The translations under genes and the position numbers were made by a program. A model generated the notes under the pieces. It did not search any database. It was not told the origin of the DNA and saw only the letters and a program-made list of their open reading frames with translations. A DNA stretch of 64,000 nt from RHLJ01 sp040222455 (GTDB lineage Bacteria; Bacteroidota; Rhodothermia; Balneolales; Balneolaceae), in contig JAVKDD010000011.1 of the NCBI GenBank assembly GCA_040222455.1, positions 496,001 through 560,000 on the forward strand, read 5' to 3'. Below are positions 18,649 to 26,992 of the stretch, in pieces (positions within the stretch are counted from its first letter, which is position 1; each line of letters begins with the position of its first letter).

Positions 18649-19749
18649 ATGGCGAATAACATAAAAGATGATATCGTTTTTGCTCCTAGGGGCATTGGCG
18701 AAGCAAATGATGAGGTAGTACAGAAAGGTGTTGATTTACCGCCTGCTACCAAGAAGAAACATAAAGCATTAGGTCTTTCTGAGGACGATTTAAAAGCGAT
18801 GTACGAACAAATGTACTTGCAACGTCGCTTTGAAGAGAGAGCTATGCAACAATACCAAAAAGGTAAGTTTGGAGGTTTCTTACACCTATATATTGGTCAG
18901 GAAGCTATATCTACAGGAACAGTCTTTGCTTTTGATGACAATGACGATATTATTACCGGATATCGGGATCACGGTTGGGGTTTATGTCGTGGAATTACTC
19001 CAAATGAAGGCATGGCAGAACTTTTTGGTAAAGCCACTGGCTGCTCTAAAGGAAAAGGTGGTTCCATGCATTTTGCTAAAGCAGAGAATCATTTTTGGGG
19101 TGGATACGGTATTGTTGGTGGACATATTCCGATTGGTGCCGGACTCGCATTTGGAAATAAATATAAGAGAACAGGAAATATTTCTGCTACTTTCTTTGGG
19201 GATGGAGCCGTCGATCAAGGGGCATTACATGAAACAATGAATATGGCTCAACTTTGGAAGCTCCCGGTTATTTTTGTGGTAGAGAATAATGGATATTCAA
19301 TGGGTACCGCTGTTAAACGACATACAGTTGCAGAAATCGTTGATCGCGCGAAAGGCTATGGTATGAAGAGCGCAGTAATAAACGGAATGGATTTATTCTC
19401 AGTATATGAGAAGATGAAAGAAATTGCCGATGACGTTCGCGAAAATTCGGAACCTTATTTTGTAGAAATTAGAACCTATCGCTATCGAGGGCATTCAATG
19501 TCTGATCCTCAAAAGTATCGTACCAAAGATGAACTAGAGCAATATCAGAATATTGACCCAATTGCTCGAATAAAAGATTATCTACTTTCAAATAAAATTA
19601 CGAATGAAGACGAATTAAAAGAAATTGAAGATAAGGTAGAACAGGAAGTCCTTGATGCAGTAGAATTTGCAGATGAGTCGCCTTTCCCAGAAATAGAAGA
19701 GATGTACGATGATATGTTTACTGAAGACGATCCTTACTTCCACGTTTAA
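18649..19749 (+). CDS. pdhA: Pyruvate dehydrogenase E1 component, alpha subunit
   Basis: The 366-residue protein has the family signature RRFEERAMQQYQKGKFGGF near 65-80 and the thiamine diphosphate motif beginning GDGAVDQG near 184 and ending ENNGYSMGT near 211. The phosphorylation-loop region YRYRGHSMSDP is also conserved. With the beta subunit it forms the thiamine-dependent E1 that decarboxylates pyruvate and acetylates the lipoyl group of E2. It has a 40-residue N-terminal extension compared with many bacterial E1 alpha subunits. pdhB starts 20 bases downstream, and the genes pdhA-pdhB-pdhC form one operon. Confidence 0.95.
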   Translation: MANNIKDDIVFAPRGIGEANDEVVQKGVDLPPATKKKHKALGLSEDDLKAMYEQMYLQRRFEERAMQQYQKGKFGGFLHLYIGQEAISTGTVFAFDDNDDIITGYRDHGWGLCRGITPNEGMAELFGKATGCSKGKGGSMHFAKAENHFWGGYGIVGGHIPIGAGLAFGNKYKRTGNISATFFGDGAVDQGALHETMNMAQLWKLPVIFVVENNGYSMGTAVKRHTVAEIVDRAKGYGMKSAVINGMDLFSVYEKMKEIADDVRENSEPYFVEIRTYRYRGHSMSDPQKYRTKDELEQYQNIDPIARIKDYLLSNKITNEDELKEIEDKVEQEVLDAVEFADESPFPEIEEMYDDMFTEDDPYFHV

Positions 19750-19769
19750 AATTTTAGAGATTACGAATA

Positions 19770-20753
19770 ATGGCTGAATTACAATTTAGAGAAGCAATCA
19801 AGCACGCAATTGATGAAGAAATGGGTCGAGACGACCGTGTTTTCGTTATGGGTGAAGAAGTAGCAGAATATAACGGTGCCTACAAAGTTACCGAAGGCTT
19901 GTTAGACAAGTATGGATTTAAACGTGTTATAGATACACCAATTTCTGAGCTTGGTTTTGCCGGGATCGGGGTTGGAGCAGCAATGCAAGGTTTAAGACCT
20001 ATTATTGAGTTTATGACCTTCAATTTTGCCGTATTAGCGGCAGATCAAATCATTAATCATGCAACAAAAGTTAAATATATGACTGGAGGTCAAGCTGACT
20101 GTCCTATCGTATTTCGAGGCCCAAATGCTTCTGCTGGTCAATTGGGTGCTACTCATTCTGTTGCGTACGATTCCATGTATGCACAATTCCCTGGCTTAAA
20201 AGTTATTTATGTTTCAGAACCTGATGATGCCAAAGGTTTAATGAAATCTGCAATCAGAGACAATAGCCCTGTTCTTTTTATGGAATCTGAGCAAATGTAT
20301 GGTTTGAAAGGTGAAGTTTCAGATGAGGAAGATTATATCATTCCCATTGGGAAAGGTAAAATCAAAAGAGATGGAAGCGACGTTACCTTAGTTGCACATG
20401 GTAAAATGTATCATTTAGCGGTACAGGCAGCAACTCAATTAGCTAAGGATGGTATTGAATGTGAAATCATTGATCCAAGAACGGTTAAACCGCTTGATTT
20501 ACCATTAATAATCGAATCTGTTAAAAAAACGAATCGATGTGTTGTTGTTGATGAAGCCCATCCATTTGCTGGCTTTGCATCAGAAATTGGGTTTTTGATT
20601 CAGCGTGATGCATTTGATTATTTGGATGCTCCTGTACAAAGGGTAACGCTACCAGATGTAAATGCTCCATTCTCAAAGAAATTATTTGATGCTTGGTACC
20701 CAAGTACAAAACAGGTGATTGATGCCGTAAACCAAGTAACATACAGAACTTAA
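19770..20753 (+). CDS. pdhB: Pyruvate dehydrogenase E1 component, beta subunit
   Basis: The 327-residue protein has the usual length for E1 beta. Typical motifs are FREAIKHAIDEEM at the N terminus, DRVFVMGEEVAEYNGAYKVT, DTPISELGFAGIGVGAAM (which includes the Glu that activates thiamine diphosphate), and the C-terminal transketolase domain with IDPRTVKPLD and VVDEAH. It forms the alpha2beta2 E1 with pdhA. The spacing to pdhA is 20 bases and to pdhC 23 bases, consistent with co-transcription. Confidence 0.95.
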   Translation: MAELQFREAIKHAIDEEMGRDDRVFVMGEEVAEYNGAYKVTEGLLDKYGFKRVIDTPISELGFAGIGVGAAMQGLRPIIEFMTFNFAVLAADQIINHATKVKYMTGGQADCPIVFRGPNASAGQLGATHSVAYDSMYAQFPGLKVIYVSEPDDAKGLMKSAIRDNSPVLFMESEQMYGLKGEVSDEEDYIIPIGKGKIKRDGSDVTLVAHGKMYHLAVQAATQLAKDGIECEIIDPRTVKPLDLPLIIESVKKTNRCVVVDEAHPFAGFASEIGFLIQRDAFDYLDAPVQRVTLPDVNAPFSKKLFDAWYPSTKQVIDAVNQVTYRT

Positions 20754-20776
20754 AAAAACACTTAAAAGAAGTAATT

Positions 20777-22021
20777 ATGGCAATTAAGATAGAAATGCCC
20801 AAGCTCAGCGATACCATGGAAGAAGGGGTAATCGCAAAATGGAATGTTAAAGAAGGTGATTCTGTAGAAGCCGGAGATATTATCGCTGAAGTTGAAACCG
20901 ATAAAGCAACAATGGATGTTGAGGTTTTTGATGCAGGAATCATCCTTAAAATTGTTCCCGGTGAAGGCGATGCAGTTCCGTTAGGTGGTTTAATTGCCAT
21001 AGTTGGGGAAGAAGGAGAAGATATTTCAGCACTTCTCGATGGAGATAATGCAGATTCTAAATCAGTTGAAAAAGAAGAAGTTAAACAAGAAGCTTCTGAG
21101 GAACCCAAGAAGGAAGAAAGTCAAACTTCACCAGCACCTTCTTCAGATAATGGAAGAGTAAAAGCTTCACCTTTAGCTAAGAAAATCGCTGAAGATAAAG
21201 GGATAGATTTAGCAGGAGTCAGTGGTTCTGGACCAGAAGGCAGAATCATCAAAAAAGATGTAGAAGATTTTAAAGGGGGTTCATCATCCGGGTTAACAAA
21301 ACCTGCTGGTTCATCTAAACCTGCTCCGTCTTTTGATAGTCTGGAAAGTAAAGAAGTAAAGGTTTCTCAAATGAGAAAGGCGATTGCCAGAAGACTTTCA
21401 GAAAGTAAGTTTACTAATCCGCATTTCTATGAAACTATAGATATTGATATGAAAGCTTCATTTGAAGCTAGAAAATCAATGAATGAAGCTAATGATGTTA
21501 AGATTAGCTTTAATGATATTGTTGTAAAAGCTTGTGCTGTCGCTCTAACGCGACATCAGGCAATAAACAGCTCATGGCATGACGATATTATAATGGAGCA
21601 CGGAGATGTAAATATCGCCGTTGCTGTAGCTATTGATGAGGGACTAATGACTCCAGTTATAAATCATGCAGATAAAAAGGGGCTTTCTCAAATATCAGCT
21701 GAAACTCGTGAACTTGCAGGTCTTGCACGTGATCGAAAACTTCAACCCGATCAAATGGAAGGTAGTACCTTTACTATTAGTAATTTAGGTATGTTTGGAA
21801 TTGAAGAATTCACTGCAATCATCAACCCTCCAAATGCTTGTATTCTTGCGATAGGAGCCATTCGTGATATTCCAGTAATTGAAAATGGTGAAATTGTTCC
21901 AGGAAAAAGAATGAAAGTTACCTTATCAAGCGATCATAGAGTAGTTGATGGAGCTAAAGCTGCTCAATTCCTGAATACAGTTCGTAACTTGATCGAAAAC
22001 CCATTATCTATGCTTTTATAG
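20777..22021 (+). CDS. pdhC: Pyruvate dehydrogenase E2, dihydrolipoamide acetyltransferase
   Basis: The protein has 414 residues. One lipoyl domain (1-80) carries the lipoylated Lys43 in ETDKATMDV. A charged linker is followed by the peripheral-subunit-binding domain (about 128-165, SPLAKKIAEDKGIDL and GPEGRIIKKDV). The catalytic acetyltransferase domain (about 195-414) has the active-site motif SSDHRVVDG with His387 and Asp391. It transfers acetyl groups to CoA and is the structural core of the complex. An E3 (lipoamide dehydrogenase) gene is not in the window. A strong terminator follows at 22048. Confidence 0.95.
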   Translation: MAIKIEMPKLSDTMEEGVIAKWNVKEGDSVEAGDIIAEVETDKATMDVEVFDAGIILKIVPGEGDAVPLGGLIAIVGEEGEDISALLDGDNADSKSVEKEEVKQEASEEPKKEESQTSPAPSSDNGRVKASPLAKKIAEDKGIDLAGVSGSGPEGRIIKKDVEDFKGGSSSGLTKPAGSSKPAPSFDSLESKEVKVSQMRKAIARRLSESKFTNPHFYETIDIDMKASFEARKSMNEANDVKISFNDIVVKACAVALTRHQAINSSWHDDIIMEHGDVNIAVAVAIDEGLMTPVINHADKKGLSQISAETRELAGLARDRKLQPDQMEGSTFTISNLGMFGIEEFTAIINPPNACILAIGAIRDIPVIENGEIVPGKRMKVTLSSDHRVVDGAKAAQFLNTVRNLIENPLSMLL

Positions 22022-22047
22022 TATAGATTTTACACAATTAGATATTT

Positions 22048-22078
22048 AAAGCCTCTTGAGAAATCAGGAGGCTTTTTT
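22048..22078 (+). terminator. Rho-independent terminator between pdhC and the motB-like gene
   Basis: The inverted repeat AAAGCCTCTTGA / TCAGGAGGCTTT (one G-T pair, loop GAAA) is followed by a T-run. It lies between convergent genes, two bases before the stop codon of the minus-strand MotB-like gene. The T-run fits the plus direction, ending the pdh transcript. Confidence 0.85.
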
Positions 22079-22079
22079 A

Positions 22080-23792
22080 TTATATATATTCTAAGAAATA
22101 TATTACCGGATTGGAACTCGGCACTCTATTTTTTAATCGTTGGTATTTTGAAATAGTCTCATTCCAATCCATACTTCTTTCTGTTAAGAGTAGATACGCA
22201 CCATCTTTAGATCGCAAGATCGTTGAAGATATTCCTAAGGTCTCAGAAATCCTGTTTGAAACAGTCTGAGCTTCATTTATAGAACTAAATGAATCTAACT
22301 GTAATTGGTATGCATATTTATAATCCAGCATAGATTCATTAACAGGTTTTATAAAAATATTCTCTGTAATCCCTTTTGCTTTGAATGAATTGAGTTGTTC
22401 TATTACACGTTCTCTTGAATCATAAGGACCAGCTACGATATTATATGTATTCGAGAGACGATTCATGTACGTTTGAATTTGAAATTCTTGCTCAAGTTCT
22501 ATGGTATAATTAAGAGCATTTTCTTGATTTTGAAAAGCGCCAAACTGTATTTGATACTCTAAGGTAGTTGGAACTTTTTGACCTCCCTGATAACATTGAT
22601 GAATTAAGCCAACGCTTGACTCATCAAGTTCCTCTGAAGTTTTAGTATAAGAGTTTAAAGCCTCGGTAAAAGAAGAAACAGAAGTAGATCTTACAGAATA
22701 AAGTTGGTTATTTGAAGCAACTTCAAAGTTAAGCCCTGTTTTTGTTTCAGCATTATTAGCAACTTGAAATCCTGCTGCTAGCGATTGAAAACTACCAACT
22801 TGAACTGAATAACTACAAGTAATATTCTCATCTAGAAAAGATGGAATATTTGGAAGCTCATTGGAAGCTATTGGTTCAGTGACGGGTTCAGGAGTTGGAG
22901 TTGGTGGAACAATTTCTTCTTTTATTGGTTCAGGAACTTCAACTTTTTCTTTATTTTTATTTGCAGTAGCAATAGAAAGAACTTCCTTTGCTATTTGATC
23001 TGCTTGTGATTCTGGTTCTGGGGAAGTGATATCAACTTCAGGTAAGCTTTCATCATTTGCCGCCAATGCTTCATCATTTGCTCTTTTCTGTAGTCCTTCT
23101 GAAGTATAAAAAAGGCGTAGTACAATTCTTCGGTTTTGTTCTTTTGAAGCGGCAAATGGATTCCCAAAAGAGTCAAATTGGACAAGTGGTCTGGAATCTG
23201 CAAATCCAGAAGCTTTAAGTCTATCTTCCTCTAAACCCATTCGATCAAAATATTTAACTACATTAGAAGCTCTTGCTGTAGATAATTCCCAATTAGAATC
23301 ATAATTAGCGGTTGAGATAGGAACGTTATCTGTATGACCTTCAACTTCTATATTAAAATCGGAATAAGACGTTTGTTGAAAGGCTCTGATAACATGATTT
23401 AATAGATCTAGTCCTTCTCCTTGAATAGAGGCGCTTCCTGAGGTATAAAAATCGTCTCCTTTAAAACGAATTCGAATATCATTTAAATCTTTATAGATAA
23501 TAAGTCTGCCTTGTTCGATTTGAGGCTGCAACAGTCTCTCAAGTTCTTCCTGAATTTCTTCAATTGGAGTGGTAAGAAACTCAGTTTTGTCAGAGGAATT
23601 CCCAAATACAGTAGAAAGTGAAGTAAACTCAGGCTTAGCGATTTGAGAAACTGAAAGAAGTATGATAAGAAAGCCTAAAATAATCGTAATTATATCGAGA
23701 TAGCTTACTTGCCAGCTTTCATCATCTAAATCCTCAAAAGGCTTTTTTGGATAAAGTGAATTTGAGTTTTTATTTATAGGAGTTTCTTTCAA
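22080..23792 (-). CDS. MotB-like stator protein with OmpA domain and three SPOR domains
   Basis: The 570-residue protein begins with a MotB-like cytoplasmic tail and a single membrane segment, WQVSYLDIITIILGFLIILL (27-46). This segment holds Asp33, the position of the ion-carrying Asp32 of MotB. An OmpA/MotB peptidoglycan-binding domain (about 95-230) has EGHTDNVP (Asp155) and the NRRIVLRL motif with Arg221-222. A proline-rich linker (about 255-320) is followed by three SPOR-like repeats (about 327-398, 411-482 and 494-560; Y-x-V-Q-V-G-S-F type openings). SPOR domains bind glycan strands lacking stem peptides. It follows the MotA-like gene by 21 bases and is the last gene of the minus-strand block. 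The stator assignment is strong; its partner is likely the FliF-FliG fusion upstream rather than a flagellum. Confidence 0.85.
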   Translation of the reverse strand: MKETPINKNSNSLYPKKPFEDLDDESWQVSYLDIITIILGFLIILLSVSQIAKPEFTSLSTVFGNSSDKTEFLTTPIEEIQEELERLLQPQIEQGRLIIYKDLNDIRIRFKGDDFYTSGSASIQGEGLDLLNHVIRAFQQTSYSDFNIEVEGHTDNVPISTANYDSNWELSTARASNVVKYFDRMGLEEDRLKASGFADSRPLVQFDSFGNPFAASKEQNRRIVLRLFYTSEGLQKRANDEALAANDESLPEVDITSPEPESQADQIAKEVLSIATANKNKEKVEVPEPIKEEIVPPTPTPEPVTEPIASNELPNIPSFLDENITCSYSVQVGSFQSLAAGFQVANNAETKTGLNFEVASNNQLYSVRSTSVSSFTEALNSYTKTSEELDESSVGLIHQCYQGGQKVPTTLEYQIQFGAFQNQENALNYTIELEQEFQIQTYMNRLSNTYNIVAGPYDSRERVIEQLNSFKAKGITENIFIKPVNESMLDYKYAYQLQLDSFSSINEAQTVSNRISETLGISSTILRSKDGAYLLLTERSMDWNETISKYQRLKNRVPSSNPVIYFLEYI

Positions 23793-23813
23793 TTCTTAGA
23801 AATTTCAGGGAAG

Positions 23814-24611
23814 CTACATAGTATATTTATTTCTTCTCATATGAGCTTGTAATCGGTCGTAAATTTGGAGTGAAGATTTATGTTCTTCAATCAGTATTAC
23901 ACCTTCAAGGATAAGTTTTTCTCTGAAATATTGCAGTTCTGCTGTACTCTGCATTTTTTTTGCCATTGGTGTAAATATAAAATTACCAATAAGAATACCA
24001 TATAAAGTAGTCATTAAAGCGGCACCTAAGCCTGACAATAAAGACTCCACTTCACTAAAACCAGAAAGAATCACAATTAAACCAAAAAGAGTACCTAACA
24101 TTCCAAATACTGGAGAAGTTTTACCCATGCTAGATATAATTTGAGTGATTTGTTGTTGACGTGTATAATTCTCAGTTATGTTGATTTCACCTAATTCACG
24201 AAGTTCTTCGGTGCTATAATTGGTATCCAGAACCGAAAAAAGATAACCTTCAAATTTATCCTCATACTTTTGGCTTAATTCTGCCACAGCCTGAATCTTA
24301 TTGATATTGATTTTTTTCTGCCATTCTAAAATAAAATCTATGTCACGCTCAAGAACTTCTTCGGTAATATCACTATGTGAAAATAGTCGCATACTAGCTC
24401 TAAACGCAGTCATTACTTGTCGAAAAGGATAGCTAATGAATACACTTGCCGAAATCCCACCAAAAACAATTGCGAGACTAGGTATGTTCAGAAATTCATA
24501 AATAGGTGGGATGAGATTATACTCAGCAAATCCCATAACTAGAAGCGAACCCCAAGCTAAAATCACCAAAGACACCAGAAAGCTAAGTATGTTTAAAATA
24601 GACGTTTTCAT
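23814..24611 (-). CDS. MotA/TolQ/ExbB-type proton-channel stator protein
   Basis: The protein has 265 residues, near MotA length. Membrane segments lie at about 8-28, 42-60, 166-184 and 193-213, with a large cytoplasmic loop (about 65-160) between the second and third, as in MotA. Pro167 (KTSPVFGMLGTLFGL) and Pro215 (NFIFTPMAKKM) correspond to the two functional prolines of MotA. The loop is rich in charged residues (for example RASMRLF, EWQKK), as needed for contact with FliG. It forms an inner-membrane ion channel with the MotB-like protein. It starts 10 bases after the TPR lipoprotein gene, in the same operon as the FliF-FliG fusion. TolQ/ExbB is less likely given the loop and the MotB-like partner. 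Confidence 0.85.
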   Translation of the reverse strand: MKTSILNILSFLVSLVILAWGSLLVMGFAEYNLIPPIYEFLNIPSLAIVFGGISASVFISYPFRQVMTAFRASMRLFSHSDITEEVLERDIDFILEWQKKININKIQAVAELSQKYEDKFEGYLFSVLDTNYSTEELRELGEINITENYTRQQQITQIISSMGKTSPVFGMLGTLFGLIVILSGFSEVESLLSGLGAALMTTLYGILIGNFIFTPMAKKMQSTAELQYFREKLILEGVILIEEHKSSLQIYDRLQAHMRRNKYTM

Positions 24612-24621
24612 TAATAGCTAA

Positions 24622-25062
24622 CTAGAAACTTTTCTTCATATTTTGGTCAATTAGACCGTTTTGCTGCAACTGTTGAATAATATAAGGAGATGGTGGAATT
24701 GGTACTTCGGGGTCAAGTTCTAACGCTTGTCTCCAGTTCGCTACAAAATTGTCAGTTAATCCAAGTCCCAAATAGATACTACCTTTTAAAGCAAGAACAT
24801 CGGCATTTTCTTTAATGTTCGAAGCCATATTTATATATGTAAGAGCATTTTGATAATCACCACTATAGAATCGTTGTTGTGCATAAATGTAATAAGTTAA
24901 GATACTGTTTGCTTCAGTTTGATAAATTTCACTTAGCTCATCTTTATATACTTCAAGTAAGGCTTCTCTTCTTATTTGGGTACTATCTAAAACCGTTTGG
25001 TTAGTTTCTTCTGTTGCTTCTGCAGTTACACTTGGCAATTCCTCAGTTTCTTTGGATGCCAT
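24622..25062 (-). CDS. TPR lipoprotein homologous to the usher C-terminal tail
   Basis: From the first ATG (25062) the protein has 146 residues, with a TPR pair at about 55-125. The frame stays open upstream to a stop at 25150-25152 and reads a classical lipoprotein signal, YISLIPLVLFIIIGCKS, directly before this ATG. The true gene product is therefore probably longer and starts at a rare codon (for example ATC at 25137), which would also shorten the gap to the upstream gene from 82 to 7 bases. The TPR part (AQQRFYSGDYQNALTYIN, LALKGSIYLGLG, NWRQALELDPEVPIP) aligns closely with the last 75 residues of the usher (AQNAFYVRDYEGALNNIN, YALKGSIQYFKG, SWRLALRYDPDIYIP). Likely a lipid-anchored adaptor linking motor and usher. 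Confidence 0.75.
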   Translation of the reverse strand: MASKETEELPSVTAEATEETNQTVLDSTQIRREALLEVYKDELSEIYQTEANSILTYYIYAQQRFYSGDYQNALTYINMASNIKENADVLALKGSIYLGLGLTDNFVANWRQALELDPEVPIPPSPYIIQQLQQNGLIDQNMKKSF

Positions 25063-25144
25063 TTGATTTGTACTTTTACAACCTATAATAATAAATAGAA
25101 CAAGAGGAATAAGCGATATGTATCGTTTAGAATCGATGACAGTT

Positions 25145-26917
25145 TTAGTTTACGTTCTGATTCTTTTTCACGGTTCTTCTAATCCGCTTCATTATCTCAG
25201 ACTTAGCTTCATTAGTATCTTTTACTGGTTTATCCTTGGATTCATCAAGTTCCAAACGAATTAATCGCTGCTCTCTTTTCGGGCGTACCGATAATAATTT
25301 ATCAATAAGTTTTTGATCTAATCCAAGCAGTGCATCCAAGAGGGTAGAAGTATCAATATCCTGAATGGCTTCTTTAATAATATCGTCGGTAAGAGTTAGC
25401 ACCTGATTGATCGTTATAAATTGACGTTGAACAACTTCGCCGACCACAGAATTTGTGGCTTTTAATTGGTCGATATAAGCTTGTTGTTCGTTCAGCGGAA
25501 GTTTATCTAAAATTGGTAGGATATTTTCAGCACCAAGACGTTGTTCTTTTTCTTTATCAATTAAGTCCATTGCTTTGTCAAAAAGCTTTGAAGAAATCTC
25601 ACTTTGTAGTTGGTAAGGGATACTACTAATTGAGGTCATTTTAAGCATAATATTAGCGCTCTGTACTTTGTCAATTCTATCAAGTACTCGAGCTGCTTTA
25701 TCTTCAGGTAAATAGTCTACAATAAGTGCTCCAGTTTGATAACCCTCATCATTAAGCAAGTCAACTATTTGCGAATCAGAAATATGGTCTAAGAATTTGA
25801 ATAATGTGATATGACCATTCTTTTTTGAACCCAGACTTGATTTGTTTCCACTATTTAACACTGCGTTAAATGATCGGATAACAGAACCTTTTCTTTCTGA
25901 CATCATTGGAGATAGCGTCTCCAAAGTATTTTTAATTAATTCAAAATTTTCTGATTGTAAATCGTTTTTAATTGCCCGAAGTAGTTGTTTATCTACACTT
26001 GCAATTACTTCAGCAGCTTTAAAAGCGCCTTCCTCTTTATTTTCGTCTAACCAATATTCAAACAGAAGAGCAATTTCCTGCGATTTATTGAAAAAATTAT
26101 TAATGAGTTCATCAATTTCAATTGAGATATCTCTTCCTTCAGCATTATTCATAACAATTTGTTCCATAGGTCTCCCAAAGTCGCTGATAGAGATATCATG
26201 TTTTATACTTTCTCTTTGTTGAAGTTGAGAACTGCGCTCATCCGGTTTATTAAAAAATCTGGACAAGAACATGATTGCTCCGAATAGTATAAGAAGTACA
26301 AAGCCAGGAATGTAGGATCTAAAAGATGCTAAGATACTTTCTTGTTCCTGAGGAGATTGGATAATTGGAATAGGATCTACAGTGCCAATAGTGGGTATAG
26401 GAATTTGAGATATGGTAATTTGATCTCCCCTGGCATCATTAGTTTTTGCAGCTATACCAGTTAAAAGACTCATAAATTGCACTTCTTGAACGGTAAAAGA
26501 AGTATCTGCGAAAATACTGATATTGATATTTATAAGACGAAGAGTACGAATAGTACTTTCGTTTACTATAGTTTCAGGAGTTGGTGCAACTGAAGCATTG
26601 TTTCTAAGATTTTCTTGGGGGAGAAAGGGAAGCCCTGGCATCATCACTGGCTGAGTTCTTGTACTAGATGTAACCTGATTTTGAGTCCTTTCTACGGTTT
26701 CATCTACAAACTCAGCGTTAATATTTACATCAACAAAAAATTTCTTTCGGTCAAAATAATTGGAAAGGAGGATATAAACCTGAGAATCGTAGCTTTGCTC
26801 TAAAGAAGATATTTTAAGTTCTAAAGACTGAGAATTGGATGCATTTGTAGTAGTCTGCGAATAACCATTCGCAGTTAAAAGTATTAGAAAAACAACGCTA
26901 TGAAAGAGACGCTTCAT
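25145..26917 (-). CDS. FliF-FliG-like fusion protein (rotor/ring candidate)
   Basis: The 590-residue protein joins two flagellar modules. A signal-like hydrophobic N terminus (1-20) leads into a periplasmic region resembling the ring-building third domain of FliF: FFVDVNINAEF then VERTQ (60-80), a PGLP segment (94-97), IRTLRLININISI (123-135) and GIAAKTNDARGDQITI (154-169). A membrane segment follows (203-219). The cytoplasmic part (about 245-585) resembles the FliG middle and C-terminal domains: GALIVDYLPEDKAARVLDRI (396-415), then LTLTDDIIKEAIQDIDTSTLLDALLGLD (507-534) and KREQRLIRLELDES, as in the FliG torque region. FliF domains 1 and 2 are absent, as are other flagellar genes. It probably forms a membrane ring acting as rotor for the adjacent MotA/MotB-like stator. 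Confidence 0.8.
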   Translation of the reverse strand: MKRLFHSVVFLILLTANGYSQTTTNASNSQSLELKISSLEQSYDSQVYILLSNYFDRKKFFVDVNINAEFVDETVERTQNQVTSSTRTQPVMMPGLPFLPQENLRNNASVAPTPETIVNESTIRTLRLININISIFADTSFTVQEVQFMSLLTGIAAKTNDARGDQITISQIPIPTIGTVDPIPIIQSPQEQESILASFRSYIPGFVLLILFGAIMFLSRFFNKPDERSSQLQQRESIKHDISISDFGRPMEQIVMNNAEGRDISIEIDELINNFFNKSQEIALLFEYWLDENKEEGAFKAAEVIASVDKQLLRAIKNDLQSENFELIKNTLETLSPMMSERKGSVIRSFNAVLNSGNKSSLGSKKNGHITLFKFLDHISDSQIVDLLNDEGYQTGALIVDYLPEDKAARVLDRIDKVQSANIMLKMTSISSIPYQLQSEISSKLFDKAMDLIDKEKEQRLGAENILPILDKLPLNEQQAYIDQLKATNSVVGEVVQRQFITINQVLTLTDDIIKEAIQDIDTSTLLDALLGLDQKLIDKLLSVRPKREQRLIRLELDESKDKPVKDTNEAKSEIMKRIRRTVKKNQNVN

Positions 26918-26992
26918 ATGTATTAAAATTTTACTAAAACAAATGTTGTAGATGATATCATTAATCTTATCAATTCTGAACCAATAGATATA

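Noticed and set aside
20521..21108. 195-residue minus-strand open frame across pdhB/pdhC
   Set aside because: It overlaps two well-supported pyruvate dehydrogenase genes in antisense and looks like reversed low-complexity sequence.
22080..24611. MotA/MotB-like pair as a Zorya anti-phage system (ZorA/ZorB)
   Set aside because: No ZorC, ZorD or ZorE-like gene is near, the MotA-like protein lacks the long ZorA tail, and the pair sits in an operon with FliF/FliG-like and usher genes.
22080..24611. GldL/GldM gliding motor of T9SS
   Set aside because: GldL has two membrane helices and GldM a long periplasmic shaft; here the pair shows four helices with MotA prolines and an OmpA-type MotB.
22080..26917. 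Part of an ordinary flagellar gene cluster
   Set aside because: No export, rod, hook, filament or chaperone genes of the flagellum are present, FliF lacks its first two ring domains, and neighbours are fibre genes.
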